Source: Nitrosarchaeum sp.
GTDB lineage: Archaea > Thermoproteota > Nitrososphaeria > Nitrososphaerales > Nitrosopumilaceae
Length of the DNA stretch: 64,000 nt
Assembly: GCA_023265135.1 (NCBI GenBank)
Contig: JAHFUM010000007.1
Location: forward strand, 1 to 64,000
Direction: 5' to 3'
The notes under the pieces were generated by a model. That model saw nothing but the letters and a program-made list of their open reading frames with translations. It did no database searches and was not told where the DNA came from. Both the position numbers and the translations under genes were made by a program. This document shows, piece after piece, positions 43,803-52,859 of this stretch (position 1 is the first letter of the stretch; each line of letters begins with the position of its first letter).

Positions 43803-43889
43803 ATGATGGTAGAGCCTGAGTCTTGTAGTCATGAGTATGCTCATAATGGAACATTATCGTGTAGAAAATGTGGAAAAATTCGTTATTAA
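43803..43889 (+). CDS. 28-residue zinc-ribbon mini-protein
   Basis: The ATGATG frame encodes 28 residues with CSHEYAHNG followed by CRKCGKIRY, enough for one zinc site. A TATA-like AATATT lies about 25 nt upstream of the first ATG. A hairpin follows 36 nt after the stop. It would be missed by usual length cut-offs. Confidence 0.5.
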   Translation: MMVEPESCSHEYAHNGTLSCRKCGKIRY

Positions 43890-43925
43890 CTATTTGAATT
43901 TTTAAAAACAACATTAAATGATTTC

Positions 43926-43945
43926 ATATCAAATGAATTTGATAT
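43926..43945. terminator. Perfect 8-bp hairpin between convergent genes
   Basis: ATATCAAA and TTTGATAT pair perfectly around a TGAA loop and are followed by T-rich DNA. The position between the mini-gene at 43803 and the ureohydrolase on the minus strand fits a shared transcript end. Confidence 0.5.
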
Positions 43946-43981
43946 TTGTTCTTTGATATTGTTTATTTTATTATATTATGT

Positions 43982-44872
43982 CTAATTCTTTTTATGGGTT
44001 TTTGGGACTTTTTTTGTGAATTTTATTGAAGACAATACTTCACCAATTAATCTTGAAGCTAAATGAGATGTAAAATCTTGAATATCAAATGGAGGACAAA
44101 TCTCCATTATGTCCATTCCAATAATTCCATGTTTGGCTATTTCATTTACCATTGTAAGTGATTCTGCACTTGATAGTCCAAATGGGACTGGAACAGAGAC
44201 ACCTGGAGCAAATGCAGGATCCAAACAATCCATATCAAAAGATAGGTATACCTTTGAACCTGTTGTTTTTAGTATTTCATTAATTGTATTTTTAATTCCG
44301 TTATACTGTATATCTTGTGGAGAAATTACTTTGATTCCATATTTTTGAATATTTATAATCTCTTCTTGCTCCGGACTTCTCATTCCTACTAAAACGCTGG
44401 ATTTTTTATCAATGTATGGCAAAATATCGTATAATACTGAACCATAAAAATCGCGAGTTGAACTAAGAAAGTCAGGATGAGCATCAAAATAAATCAACGA
44501 AATTGGCTCTTTATGTTCTACAAATGATTTTATCAATGGTGTAGTCAGTGAATGATCTCCTCCTATGCTAATTGGAATTTTAGAATCTTTGGCAAATTTA
44601 GCAAAAGTTTTTGTAATGTCTTTTCTTGAAATGTTTCCATAATCAAAAATCTTTATACTGTTTTTACCTGAATTGGTATATGCAATTGATTTGATCTTAT
44701 TTTCTACATAGACATCTCTTTTGTTAGATGCTATTCTTACTGCATTTGGTGCTAATTCTGTTCCTTTTCTAATTGAGTGAGAGTGTGATTGGTCTGGAAT
44801 TCCGACTATGACAATATCTGATTCTTCATAACTGCTAGAATTTGCCCAACAAATTTTTTTGTCTTGAACCAT
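43982..44872 (-). CDS. Arginase/agmatinase family ureohydrolase
   Basis: The Mn-binding motifs are present: GGDHS (near residue 103), YFDAHPDF (near 128) and SFDMDCLDPAFAPG (near 212). Length is 296 residues. It differs clearly from the agmatinase at 36.6 kb, lacking the DLRDEY motif. In thaumarchaea paralogues of this family may act on agmatine, arginine or a guanidino compound; the substrate is not decidable here. The start is ATG. Confidence 0.85.
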   Translation of the reverse strand: MVQDKKICWANSSSYEESDIVIVGIPDQSHSHSIRKGTELAPNAVRIASNKRDVYVENKIKSIAYTNSGKNSIKIFDYGNISRKDITKTFAKFAKDSKIPISIGGDHSLTTPLIKSFVEHKEPISLIYFDAHPDFLSSTRDFYGSVLYDILPYIDKKSSVLVGMRSPEQEEIINIQKYGIKVISPQDIQYNGIKNTINEILKTTGSKVYLSFDMDCLDPAFAPGVSVPVPFGLSSAESLTMVNEIAKHGIIGMDIMEICPPFDIQDFTSHLASRLIGEVLSSIKFTKKVPKTHKKN

Positions 44873-44926
44873 TTTTGATTTGGGCTATTTTATTGATAAA
44901 TAAAACTATTATGTTGATTTTCAGAT

Positions 44927-45730
44927 CTACTTTATGACGGTTTGTCTTTTGAGGCTTTTTGTAAATGCCTCGATACTTGACTCCCGTTTGTTTTGAGGGG
45001 TATCTTCAATAAGTTTTAAAAATGCACTTCCTACAATTACTGCATCTGCTCCCGCTTTGATATATTTTTTAACATCCTCTGGAGTTGAAACACCGAACCC
45101 AACGCCAACTGGAATCTTTCCTCCGATTATTTTTTTGACATCTTTTATTGCTTTTAGAGAATAGTTTTGTATCTCTGTTTTTACACCAGTTGTACCATAC
45201 ACTGCAACTAAATATAAAAATCCTGAAGATATTTTTGCAATTTTTTCAATTCTTGATTTTGTTGTGTTTGGTGACACTAAAAATATTGTATCTGCCATGT
45301 TTTTAGCAGATGCAATGTATTCTTTTGATTCTTCAATTGACATATCTGGAAGAATAAATCCATCAATTCCGGCATTTTTAGCCTCGGTAATAAATTTTGA
45401 ATACCCTTTATGGTACAAAATATTGGTATATGTCATTAGAACTAGAGGTATGTTTGTCTCTTTTCTAATTTTTTTTACAATATTAAAAAATCGGTTTATT
45501 TTAGTGCCATTATTCAAAGATATCATGCTGGCATTTTGAATTACAGGGCCATCTGCCAGAGGATCTGAAAATGGAAATCCTAATTCTATAATGTCTGCCC
45601 CTCCTTTGATTAATCCTCTGACTGCAGCCATTGTGGCATTTTCATTTGGATATCCTACCATGATGTATGCAATTAACGCCTTTTCTTTTTTGGCAGATAA
45701 TTCTGCAAATTTTTCTTTAATTTTTGACAT
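44927..45730 (-). CDS. trpA: Tryptophan synthase alpha subunit
   Basis: The alpha subunit splits indole-3-glycerol phosphate and channels indole to TrpB. The catalytic Glu and Asp lie in [19 protein letters not shown] near residue 48, and [13 protein letters not shown] with [11 protein letters not shown] forms the phosphate site. Length is 267 residues. Its start overlaps the end of trpB by 14 nt. It is the last gene of the trp operon. Confidence 0.95.
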   Translation of the reverse strand: MSKIKEKFAELSAKKEKALIAYIMVGYPNENATMAAVRGLIKGGADIIELGFPFSDPLADGPVIQNASMISLNNGTKINRFFNIVKKIRKETNIPLVLMTYTNILYHKGYSKFITEAKNAGIDGFILPDMSIEESKEYIASAKNMADTIFLVSPNTTKSRIEKIAKISSGFLYLVAVYGTTGVKTEIQNYSLKAIKDVKKIIGGKIPVGVGFGVSTPEDVKKYIKAGADAVIVGSAFLKLIEDTPQNKRESSIEAFTKSLKRQTVIK

Positions 45731-46907
45731 GTTTGTTTAGATACCTTTGTACTTCTTCTACGTCCTTGTCTCCTCTTCCTGAAAGTGTGACTACGATTGA
45801 TTCTGATTTTTTACTCCTTTTTGCAACCTTCATTGCTTCAGCTATTGCATGAGCTGATTCAAGAGCTGGAATTATTCCCTCAGTTCTAGTTAACATCAAA
45901 AATGCATCAATTACTTCAGCATCTGTTGCAGAGTGATACTTTACTCGTTTAGTATCTTTTAGATAAGAGTGCTCTGGACCTACACCTGGATAATCTAGCC
46001 CTGCTGAAATACTATGTGTCTCTGTAATTTGTCCTTCTTCATCTTGTAATAGATATGTCATCATTCCATGTAAAACGCCTTTAGTGCCAGCAGATAATGT
46101 CGCCGAGTGATATTTTGATTTTAATCCTTTACCTGCGGCTTCAACTCCAATTAGTTCTGTATTTGTATCTACTAGCGGATAAAAAGTTCCAATGGCATTT
46201 GATCCTCCTCCAACACATGCAATTACAGTATCTGGTGATTTGTTTGAAATTTTTTTCATTTGTACTTTGATTTCCTCACCTATTACACTCTGAAAGTCTC
46301 GTACCATTACAGGATATGGATGAGGTCCTACTGCAGAACCTAGTAAATAATATGTAGTCTCTACATTTGTAATCCAGTCTCTGATTGCCTCATTGATTGC
46401 ATCTTTGAGAGTTTTAGAGCCTGATTTTACTGGGTGGACCTTGGAACCTAACATGTTCATTCTATAGACATTTAGCTTTTGTCGTATCGTATCTTTATAG
46501 CCCATATATACTTCGGATTTAATTCCTAAAACCGCACATGCCATTGCAGTAGCTACTCCATGCTGCCCTGCACCTGTTTCTGCAATGATTCTTTTTTTAT
46601 TCATTTTTTTTGCAAGTAATGCCTGACCTAACGTGTTGTTTATTTTGTGAGCCCCCCCGTGCAAGAGGTCTTCTCTTTTTAGATAAATTTTAGCGCCACC
46701 ACATTTTTCTGATAAATTTTTTGCATAGTATAATGGAGTTGGCCTTCCTGCATATTGTTTGAGATAATAATCCAGTTCTTTTTTGAATTCTTTGTTGTCT
46801 TTAAATTTAAGATAATTTTCTTCTAACTCTTCTATTGCAGGAACCAATGTCTCTGGAATATACTTTCCACCAAACTCTCCAAATCTGCCCTCTTTAGGAT
46901 ATTTCAA
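45717..46907 (-). CDS. trpB: Tryptophan synthase beta subunit
   Basis: TrpB joins indole and serine with pyridoxal phosphate. The PLP Lys is in [20 protein letters not shown] near residue 86 and the phosphate loop GGGSNAIG near residue 229. It begins [20 protein letters not shown], like the standard TrpB1 type that pairs with TrpA. Length is 396 residues. The ATG overlaps the end of trpC by 4 nt. Confidence 0.96.
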   Translation of the reverse strand: MKYPKEGRFGEFGGKYIPETLVPAIEELEENYLKFKDNKEFKKELDYYLKQYAGRPTPLYYAKNLSEKCGGAKIYLKREDLLHGGAHKINNTLGQALLAKKMNKKRIIAETGAGQHGVATAMACAVLGIKSEVYMGYKDTIRQKLNVYRMNMLGSKVHPVKSGSKTLKDAINEAIRDWITNVETTYYLLGSAVGPHPYPVMVRDFQSVIGEEIKVQMKKISNKSPDTVIACVGGGSNAIGTFYPLVDTNTELIGVEAAGKGLKSKYHSATLSAGTKGVLHGMMTYLLQDEEGQITETHSISAGLDYPGVGPEHSYLKDTKRVKYHSATDAEVIDAFLMLTRTEGIIPALESAHAIAEAMKVAKRSKKSESIVVTLSGRGDKDVEEVQRYLNKHVKN

Positions 46908-47683
46908 TATGAGTTCACCAGTTTTCTTACATGGTCTTCGATATTATCGCTTTTCATTATGCTTGATCCTACTAGGAATGCATCTGCTCCACACTTTTTT
47001 AAATATTGTATGTCTTCAGGTGTCTCAACTCCGCTCTCTGAAATTATCAGTCTTGTCTTTTTGTATCCTTCAAGAACTTTTTCTGTAGTTTTAAGGTCGA
47101 TCTCCAGCGTATCTAAATTTCTATTGTTAATTCCAATAAGATCTGATTCTGTTTTTAATGCATTTTGAAATTCTTGTTTGGTGTGCACTTCCAATAGAAC
47201 CTTCAGACCCTTTTTGTGACCGTATTTTATGAATTCGTCAATATTCTTGAGAAATCCCTGATCAAATAACGATTGAATGACTAAGATGTAGTCCGCGCCA
47301 ATTTTTTCTGCAGCATCAATCTGTATTGTATCAATCATAATGTCTTTCATTAACAGTGGAACGTCTAACGCTTGCCTTATCTGAATAAAGTATTGCGGTG
47401 ATCCATTAAACATATGAGGTTGGGTAAGCACAGACAGAGCTTTTGAGCCTCCTGCAATCATTTGTTTTGCTATGCTTATTGGGTCTGATAATGTTCTAAT
47501 TTTGCCCAAAGATGGGGATGAAAATTTTACCTCTGTAAGCAAAGTTGCATGTTTGTTTGATTTTATTATTTGTAACAAATCCTTTTCTGATTTCTGTAAT
47601 TTTATGTCTACATCATACACTCCATCGTCAATTGCAGTTTGTGAATTGTTTACTAGTTTTCTTAGAATGTTTTCAGCCATCAT
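46904..47683 (-). CDS. trpC: Indole-3-glycerol phosphate synthase
   Basis: This TIM barrel closes the indole ring. Recognisable parts are [17 protein letters not shown] near residue 48 with the catalytic Lys, [10 protein letters not shown] near 108 and [20 protein letters not shown] near 212. Length is 259 residues. The start is ATGATG overlapping the trpD stop (ATGA), with an upstream AAGGAG ribosome site. No trpF domain is fused. Confidence 0.94.
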   Translation of the reverse strand: MMAENILRKLVNNSQTAIDDGVYDVDIKLQKSEKDLLQIIKSNKHATLLTEVKFSSPSLGKIRTLSDPISIAKQMIAGGSKALSVLTQPHMFNGSPQYFIQIRQALDVPLLMKDIMIDTIQIDAAEKIGADYILVIQSLFDQGFLKNIDEFIKYGHKKGLKVLLEVHTKQEFQNALKTESDLIGINNRNLDTLEIDLKTTEKVLEGYKKTRLIISESGVETPEDIQYLKKCGADAFLVGSSIMKSDNIEDHVRKLVNSY

Positions 47684-48720
47684 ACTATCTCCTTTAATTT
47701 TGAAATATTCCCAGTACCTGCAACAAATCTTTCTAAAAGTTTGAATGCTTTTCCGTTTTTAATTGTGTTTAATGCCAATTCTACCCCTTCTTCAAAATTA
47801 TTCACAATGTTTGAAACAATTAATCCCCCCGCTGCATTAAGAGCTGTTGTTTCTATCATGGCTTGATTTGCAGTATTGTTTAACACTCCAACAAATGCAT
47901 TTATCGCATCATCTCTAGTCTTAACTTGAATCTCTTTTAGTGTTGATTTGTGCAGTCCTACCACATGAGGATCAATTGAATTCATCAATACTTTATCATT
48001 TCTTAAAACACATACTCTATTTGTTGCACTGGTTGAAAATTCATCCAACCCATCATCTGAGCGAACTGTCATTATATTTTCAGCTCCATTTCTTTTTAGA
48101 ATCAATGGTAGTCGGTCTAAAAATTCAATTGAAGAAACACCTATCATTTGATTTTTAACACAAGCTGGATTTGAGAGAGGACCTAACAAATTGAATGCTG
48201 ATCTTTTTCCTATGTACTTTCTTGCATTTGATACATGTTTCATTGCAGGATGAAATTTTTGTGCAAACATAAAACATATGTTGTATTTTTCAAGTATCTC
48301 TGCAATTTTATCTGGCTCTGAATTTAGATCATATCCAAAATATTCAAAAATATCTGCACTTCCAGAAACGCCCGAACTGGAACGATTCCCATGTTTTGCC
48401 ACAATTCCTCCAGCGGCTGTTACTACAAAAGATGCCGCAGTGGACACGTTAAATGTCTGAAGATTATCTCCTCCCGTACCACACATATCTATGATCCTCC
48501 CTTTGTTTTTAGGCTCAACTTTGAGGGAAAATTCTCGCATTTTATCTAGCATGCCCAGTAATTCATCATCTGTTTCTCCTTTTTCCGTTAGACTGGATAG
48601 AAAATCTAGATTTTCTTTGTCGTTTGTTTTACCAGATAAAATTTCAGTCATAATGTAATTCATCTGATCATATGTCAAATCCACCTTATGTTGTAGTTTT
48701 AAAATAAAATCTGAAATCAT
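47680..48720 (-). CDS. trpD: Anthranilate phosphoribosyltransferase
   Basis: The enzyme attaches phosphoribose to anthranilate. The PRPP-binding motif DMCGTGGDNLQTFNVST (near residue 82) and KHGNRSSSGVSGSADIFE (near 110) are intact. Length is 346 residues. It overlaps trpG and trpC by 4 nt each, so all are translationally coupled. Confidence 0.95.
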   Translation of the reverse strand: MISDFILKLQHKVDLTYDQMNYIMTEILSGKTNDKENLDFLSSLTEKGETDDELLGMLDKMREFSLKVEPKNKGRIIDMCGTGGDNLQTFNVSTAASFVVTAAGGIVAKHGNRSSSGVSGSADIFEYFGYDLNSEPDKIAEILEKYNICFMFAQKFHPAMKHVSNARKYIGKRSAFNLLGPLSNPACVKNQMIGVSSIEFLDRLPLILKRNGAENIMTVRSDDGLDEFSTSATNRVCVLRNDKVLMNSIDPHVVGLHKSTLKEIQVKTRDDAINAFVGVLNNTANQAMIETTALNAAGGLIVSNIVNNFEEGVELALNTIKNGKAFKLLERFVAGTGNISKLKEIV

Positions 48721-49310
48721 TTTTTATTTTTCACCTGTTCAATGAAATTTGAGAGAATTTTTTTCCCGTCTTCTGTCATTATTGATTCGGGGTGAAATTG
48801 TACTCCTTCTATTAGATATTTTTTGTGTCTAATTGCCATGACCTCACCATCATCAACTGCAGTTGCTGTCACTTCTAATACGTCTGGAATTATTGATTTA
48901 TCCCCCACCAATGAATGATACCTTGTAGCTCTGAATGGATTCTTGACATCTTTGAATAATTCTGAATTTATGTGCTCAACTGGACTTGTCTTACCATGTC
49001 TTACGCAACCTGCATTTGTAACCTTGCCTCCAAAAGCTTCAATTATTCCCTGATGTCCAAGACATACTCCCAATATTGGAGTGGTGGGACCAATGTCTTT
49101 GATTACATCACTACATACTCCAAAATATTTTCTGTCTGCGGGTGTTCCTGGACCAGGTGATATTATTATCGCATCATATTTTCTTTGTTTTATTTGTACT
49201 AGTGTTATCTTGTCATTTCTTATAACATCACAATCTACTCCAAGCTCACCCAAGTACTGTGCAATATTGTACACAAACGAATCATAATTATCTATAATTA
49301 GAAATTTCAT
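48717..49310 (-). CDS. trpG: Anthranilate synthase glutaminase subunit
   Basis: TrpG supplies ammonia to TrpE. The nucleophile Cys is in ILGVCLGHQGIIEAFGG near residue 80 and the catalytic His-Glu in GVQFHPESI near 171. Length is 197 residues. It overlaps trpE and trpD by 4 nt. The same subunit type can also serve aminodeoxychorismate synthase. Confidence 0.94.
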   Translation of the reverse strand: MKFLIIDNYDSFVYNIAQYLGELGVDCDVIRNDKITLVQIKQRKYDAIIISPGPGTPADRKYFGVCSDVIKDIGPTTPILGVCLGHQGIIEAFGGKVTNAGCVRHGKTSPVEHINSELFKDVKNPFRATRYHSLVGDKSIIPDVLEVTATAVDDGEVMAIRHKKYLIEGVQFHPESIMTEDGKKILSNFIEQVKNKK

Positions 49311-50656
49311 TTTGTTGCCTCCCTCAGTGCTTGAAGCATTGCACCAGCTTTATGTTCAGTTTCTTTGAATTCATTTTCTGCTACAGAATCTGAAACAATT
49401 CCTGCCCCAGATTGTACAAATCCTTTATTTCTATTAATGAATATACTTCTAATTGCAATTGCAAAATCACAACATCCATTAAATGAAAAATATCCAACTG
49501 CTCCTGCATATGGCCCTCTTGCTTCTGATTCTAGCTCATCAATTATCTCCATTGCTCTGACTTTAGGAGCTCCTGATACGGTTCCTGCTGGAAATACTGC
49601 CTTAAATGCATCAAACATGTCATTTTCAGGCGCCAAATTGCCTACCACATGTGTTACTATGTGCTGTACATGGCTAAATCGTTTGATCTGCATTAACTCT
49701 TCTGTGTGCACTGTTCCATACTTGCATACTCTGCCTATATCGTTTCTACCCAAATCCACTAACATGGTGTGCTCTGCCAATTCTTTTTCATCATGAAGTA
49801 ATTCATCAGATAATTGTTTATTTTTTTCTTCATCATCTGTGATTTTTCTGGTTCCTGCAATTGGGAATGTTTCTACTTTCTCATTTGTTATTCTCACTAA
49901 CATTTCTGGCGATGCGCCGATGATAGTTTTTGTGTCTTGTTTTAGGTGATACATGTAAGGTGACGGATTAAGTCTTCGTAGTGTTTTGTATAGTGTTAGA
50001 TTATCCCCATTTGTATCAAATGCAAACTTTCTTGATAACACAACTTGGAATATATCTCCATCATGGATGTATTGTTTTGCCTTGTTTACAATATTTGAAA
50101 ATTTTTCTTTATTCATATTTGGTACGACTTCAGTTGCTTTAAAATCTCCAAATGAATCACTATCCATTTTAAATTGTTCAAATCTATTTTGATCGTGATA
50201 AAAATAAAATAATTTCTTGTGTAAATTATCATACAGTATCCCATCATCATAAATTCCAAACTCCATTAATGGCTGTGGTGAATCATGAGTATCTGGAATG
50301 TTTTCCACTAATCTTACTGCATCATAGTTTACAACACCAACTGCTCCTCCCAGATATCTATAACTTTGATCTTCTGACTTTCCTAGTAGTTTTTTTAGCT
50401 CCTCAAATGGATCATTTGTTTGAATGGTTTCTGTTTTATTGTTTTTTATGATTTCTACTTTATTTGAATATCCTTTTAGGATTATTTTAGGATCAAATCC
50501 CATCACCGATGTTTCAGCCAGTACTTCTGGACCTGTTAATGATTCAAAGAGAAATGAGTGTGAATAGTTCCTGGAGATTTTATTGTATATTTGAAATTGA
50601 TTTTCAGATAACTCTAGTGGTATTACTTTCGGTTGAGAATTTCCAAAGGTGTCCAC
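49307..50656 (-). CDS. trpE: Anthranilate synthase component I
   Basis: TrpE converts chorismate to anthranilate. The chorismate-binding core is clear: DGDIFQVVLSRKF, FPIAGTRKITDDEEKN, HTMLVDLGRNDIGRVC and FPAGTVSGAPKVRAMEIID. Length is 449 residues. The start is GTG at 50656, about 30 nt after TTTAAATAATAAA. It heads the operon trpEGDCBA; no leader peptide with Trp codons is seen upstream. Confidence 0.95.
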   Translation of the reverse strand: MDTFGNSQPKVIPLELSENQFQIYNKISRNYSHSFLFESLTGPEVLAETSVMGFDPKIILKGYSNKVEIIKNNKTETIQTNDPFEELKKLLGKSEDQSYRYLGGAVGVVNYDAVRLVENIPDTHDSPQPLMEFGIYDDGILYDNLHKKLFYFYHDQNRFEQFKMDSDSFGDFKATEVVPNMNKEKFSNIVNKAKQYIHDGDIFQVVLSRKFAFDTNGDNLTLYKTLRRLNPSPYMYHLKQDTKTIIGASPEMLVRITNEKVETFPIAGTRKITDDEEKNKQLSDELLHDEKELAEHTMLVDLGRNDIGRVCKYGTVHTEELMQIKRFSHVQHIVTHVVGNLAPENDMFDAFKAVFPAGTVSGAPKVRAMEIIDELESEARGPYAGAVGYFSFNGCCDFAIAIRSIFINRNKGFVQSGAGIVSDSVAENEFKETEHKAGAMLQALREATK

Positions 50657-50754
50657 CCATAGACAAAATTTTACTCGTTTATTATTTAAATTGATAAGTT
50701 GCTAATTTAGCACATTTTTTGGTACATGGCTATTTTTCCATATTAAAGCGTATT

Positions 50755-50772
50755 ACGGTATGGTACGGTACC
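50755..50772. promoter_or_regulatory. Helically phased direct repeat, candidate operator
   Basis: ACGGTA occurs at 50755-50760 and 50765-50770, exactly 10 bp apart, and the second copy ends in the palindrome GGTACC. The site lies in the divergent region between trpE and the small zinc gene, about 35 nt before the ATG at 50806. Confidence 0.4.
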
Positions 50773-50805
50773 TTTATATGATATTAAGTCGTAAATAAAA
50801 TTACA

Positions 50806-50994
50806 ATGAAAGGTGCAAAATCCTCTCTGATGCAAGATCTATATTTTAAAAAACCGTCTGAAGTACAATCAAGTGCTTCTGAAGTGCAGTGTTATATTTG
50901 TGGCAAAGGATTGCAAGATGGATTTCGTATAACTGCTAAGATGCTGTCTAATGGAATGGCATTATTTTGTGATGCGCATTATTCATTACAATGA
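50806..50994 (+). CDS. Small zinc-binding protein
   Basis: The 62-residue protein has CYICGKGL near residue 29 and CDAHYSLQ at the end, a CxxC...CxxH zinc site. The N-terminal half is polar. The start is ATG, with a TATA-like TTTATATGATATTAA upstream. It is divergent from the trp operon, and the repeat at 50755 may control one or both. Function unknown. Confidence 0.65.
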   Translation: MKGAKSSLMQDLYFKKPSEVQSSASEVQCYICGKGLQDGFRITAKMLSNGMALFCDAHYSLQ

Positions 50995-51070
50995 TTTTTG
51001 ATTTTCTCTAGTTGAAACAAAATCCATTTTATGAAAGGAATTTCATATAGTAGTTTGTTCAATTCATTCT

Positions 51071-51151
51071 ATGTCAAGAAATAGTTTGATGATTCTATTT
51101 GGTGGAATCATGTTGATTCTAATGGGATTAAAACTGATGGGTGCCTTCTAA
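51071..51151 (+). CDS. 26-residue single-helix membrane peptide
   Basis: The ATG frame encodes SRNSLMILFGGIMLILMGLK plus five residues: a short polar start and one hydrophobic helix. A TATA-like CATATAG lies 25 nt upstream of the ATG, the spacing of a leaderless gene. It ends 12 nt before the convergent gene. Such peptides often act as small subunits of membrane complexes; its partner is unknown. Confidence 0.5.
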   Translation: MSRNSLMILFGGIMLILMGLKLMGAF

Positions 51152-51163
51152 TCAAATGCGACC

Positions 51164-51349
51164 CTATCTTAGTGACTTTGAATTTTTTTTACAAAATTGA
51201 CAAATCAACGAATTTGTTTTACGCCCACACGAAATACATTGAGTCGTTTTTCCCAGAAAAATTGGCTTATTTGGGTTTCGAATTAATTTTATTATGATAA
51301 AGGCAATAACTGCAACAATTATACTTGCAATAATAAGCCCTAGTACCAT
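51164..51349 (-). CDS. Small membrane protein with C-terminal zinc ribbon
   Basis: The 61-residue protein has a transmembrane helix at residues 3-22 (LGLIIASIIVAVIAFIIIKL) and a C-terminal CISCGRK...CQFCKK zinc ribbon in the cytoplasm. The start is ATG at 51349. This tail-zinc-ribbon layout recurs in archaeal membrane proteins with unknown roles. Confidence 0.65.
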   Translation of the reverse strand: MVLGLIIASIIVAVIAFIIIKLIRNPNKPIFLGKTTQCISCGRKTNSLICQFCKKNSKSLR

Positions 51350-51420
51350 TGTTTATGGTGTATTTTATTGCTATTCAAACCTTCTCTAATGATGATTGCG
51401 TTGAATTTTTGAAAATGGCG

Positions 51421-52578
51421 TTAACTCCAAACTTTTTCTTTAAATGTCCATTTTTTATTTAAAATAAAATTGCTAAATGCCGCAGTTGCAACTGCTAAAA
51501 CAAGTGCAATTGGATATGATACACTAAACTCGTCGACTAAATAATACACCATTCCAAGCTGGACTAGTGCTCCGATGGAGCTAAACCCTGCAAATTTACC
51601 ATACTGGACGATTGTTCTTTTTGAACTAAAGTCTCTATCTTCAAATGTCCAAAATTTATTCAAAAAGAAATTACTCGTGATTGAAGACATTATACCAAGG
51701 ATTGTTGCGTGTAGATACCACATGTCTAAACTAGATGTAAATAAAATGGATGTAAGGTAATTAACTCCAAGCCCAATCGCTCCAACTGAAAAGAATCTGG
51801 CTGCCTTTGACAAGAATTTGACCGATGGTCTCTTCTCGTTTCGCTGTTCTATCTTACCATATCTGTAAAGTTTTCCAACTGCATGAATATATTCTAAAAT
51901 TGTTTTTACACCAAGCTTACTTTTTCCATTTGTTCTGTCTGAAAATGTATATGGAATTTCCTTTATCGATACCCCTTTTACTTTGACAATCATTTCTAAT
52001 AAAATCTTGTAGCCTATTGCATCAAAATTAATTCCTTTGATAACCTCTTTGTTAAATGCAAAGAATCCAGACATTGGATCTGATTCCTTAATACCAAGGC
52101 CTCTTTTTGCAATGATTGTAGCGATCCTGCTTATCATTTTTCGTTTTATTGACCAACCTTGAATTGAACCTCCATTGAGATATCGCGATGCAACTACTAT
52201 GTCTGATTTTGATTGTTTTAAAACATCAACAAGTTTCGGTATTAATTGTGGTGGATGTGAAAAATCACTGTCCATTACAACAACTATCTTTCCCTTTGCT
52301 TGTTGTATTCCATTTAGTATTGCAGAGCTGAGCCCTTCTCTTGTTTTTCTATTGATAACATTAACTGTATATTTTGTTTTTTCTATTAATGACTCAAAAT
52401 AATCTTCGGCAATTTTAGCAGTGCCATCAGGCGAGTTATCATCAACTACAATTGCTTCCACTATGGTATTTTTTGGCAGGTGCTCTTTAATCAAATGTAA
52501 TATTCCTTTGATGTTTTCAGATTCGTTATAAGTAGGAATTATAATTGATACTTCTGCATTTATTGTACTTGCCAACAC
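51421..52578 (-). CDS. Family 2 glycosyltransferase fused to a GtrA-like membrane domain
   Basis: Residues 1-230 are a GT-A glycosyltransferase like dolichol-phosphate mannosyltransferase: VSIIIPTYNESENIKGIL, VVDDNSPDGTA and the VVMDSDFSHPP metal motif. Residues about 258-385 are a GtrA-like domain with four helices ending FILNKKWTFKEK. The fusion makes a lipid-linked sugar at the membrane, probably for protein N-glycosylation or surface glycans. The start is GTG at 52578. A GT39-like gene lies 2 kb upstream on the same strand. Confidence 0.88.
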   Translation of the reverse strand: MLASTINAEVSIIIPTYNESENIKGILHLIKEHLPKNTIVEAIVVDDNSPDGTAKIAEDYFESLIEKTKYTVNVINRKTREGLSSAILNGIQQAKGKIVVVMDSDFSHPPQLIPKLVDVLKQSKSDIVVASRYLNGGSIQGWSIKRKMISRIATIIAKRGLGIKESDPMSGFFAFNKEVIKGINFDAIGYKILLEMIVKVKGVSIKEIPYTFSDRTNGKSKLGVKTILEYIHAVGKLYRYGKIEQRNEKRPSVKFLSKAARFFSVGAIGLGVNYLTSILFTSSLDMWYLHATILGIMSSITSNFFLNKFWTFEDRDFSSKRTIVQYGKFAGFSSIGALVQLGMVYYLVDEFSVSYPIALVLAVATAAFSNFILNKKWTFKEKVWS

Positions 52579-52759
52579 GAATTTAGAATATTTGTCTCAT
52601 ATTCAAATATAGCTTTGCGTAATTAAACCCTTTATATAATAAAAATTTGAGCGATCAAAACTGAATTTTATCGTAATTTTCTAATTTCTTCTGGAACATG
52701 TGAGGATCATGACAGTATATTTGAAACCTGCCCGTATTTGCTCTAATGTTAATTTCTTG

Positions 52760-52795
52760 TTATTGTAATTTGGCAAAAATGTATTTTTTAATCAT
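52760..52795 (-). CDS. Possible 11-codon ORF behind a strong leaderless promoter
   Basis: An ATG lies exactly 26.5 nt from the centre of the CTTAAG core of a TAAATCCTTAAG promoter and opens only 11 codons (MIKKYIFAKLQ). The promoter is better supported than the peptide; the transcript could instead be a small RNA. The rest of 52579-52859 has no gene. Confidence 0.3.
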   Translation of the reverse strand: MIKKYIFAKLQ

Positions 52796-52818
52796 AATTA
52801 TCAAGATGGTTGTTTTTC

Positions 52819-52830
52819 CTTAAGGATTTA
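52819..52830 (-). promoter_or_regulatory. TAAATCCTTAAG promoter word, copy 1
   Basis: The sense-strand sequence TAAATCCTTAAG is identical in four places in this window. Here it lies 26.5 nt before an ATG on the minus strand. Confidence 0.5.
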
Positions 52831-52859
52831 TGAATAAAGTTTAGAAAATAAAAGAGAGA

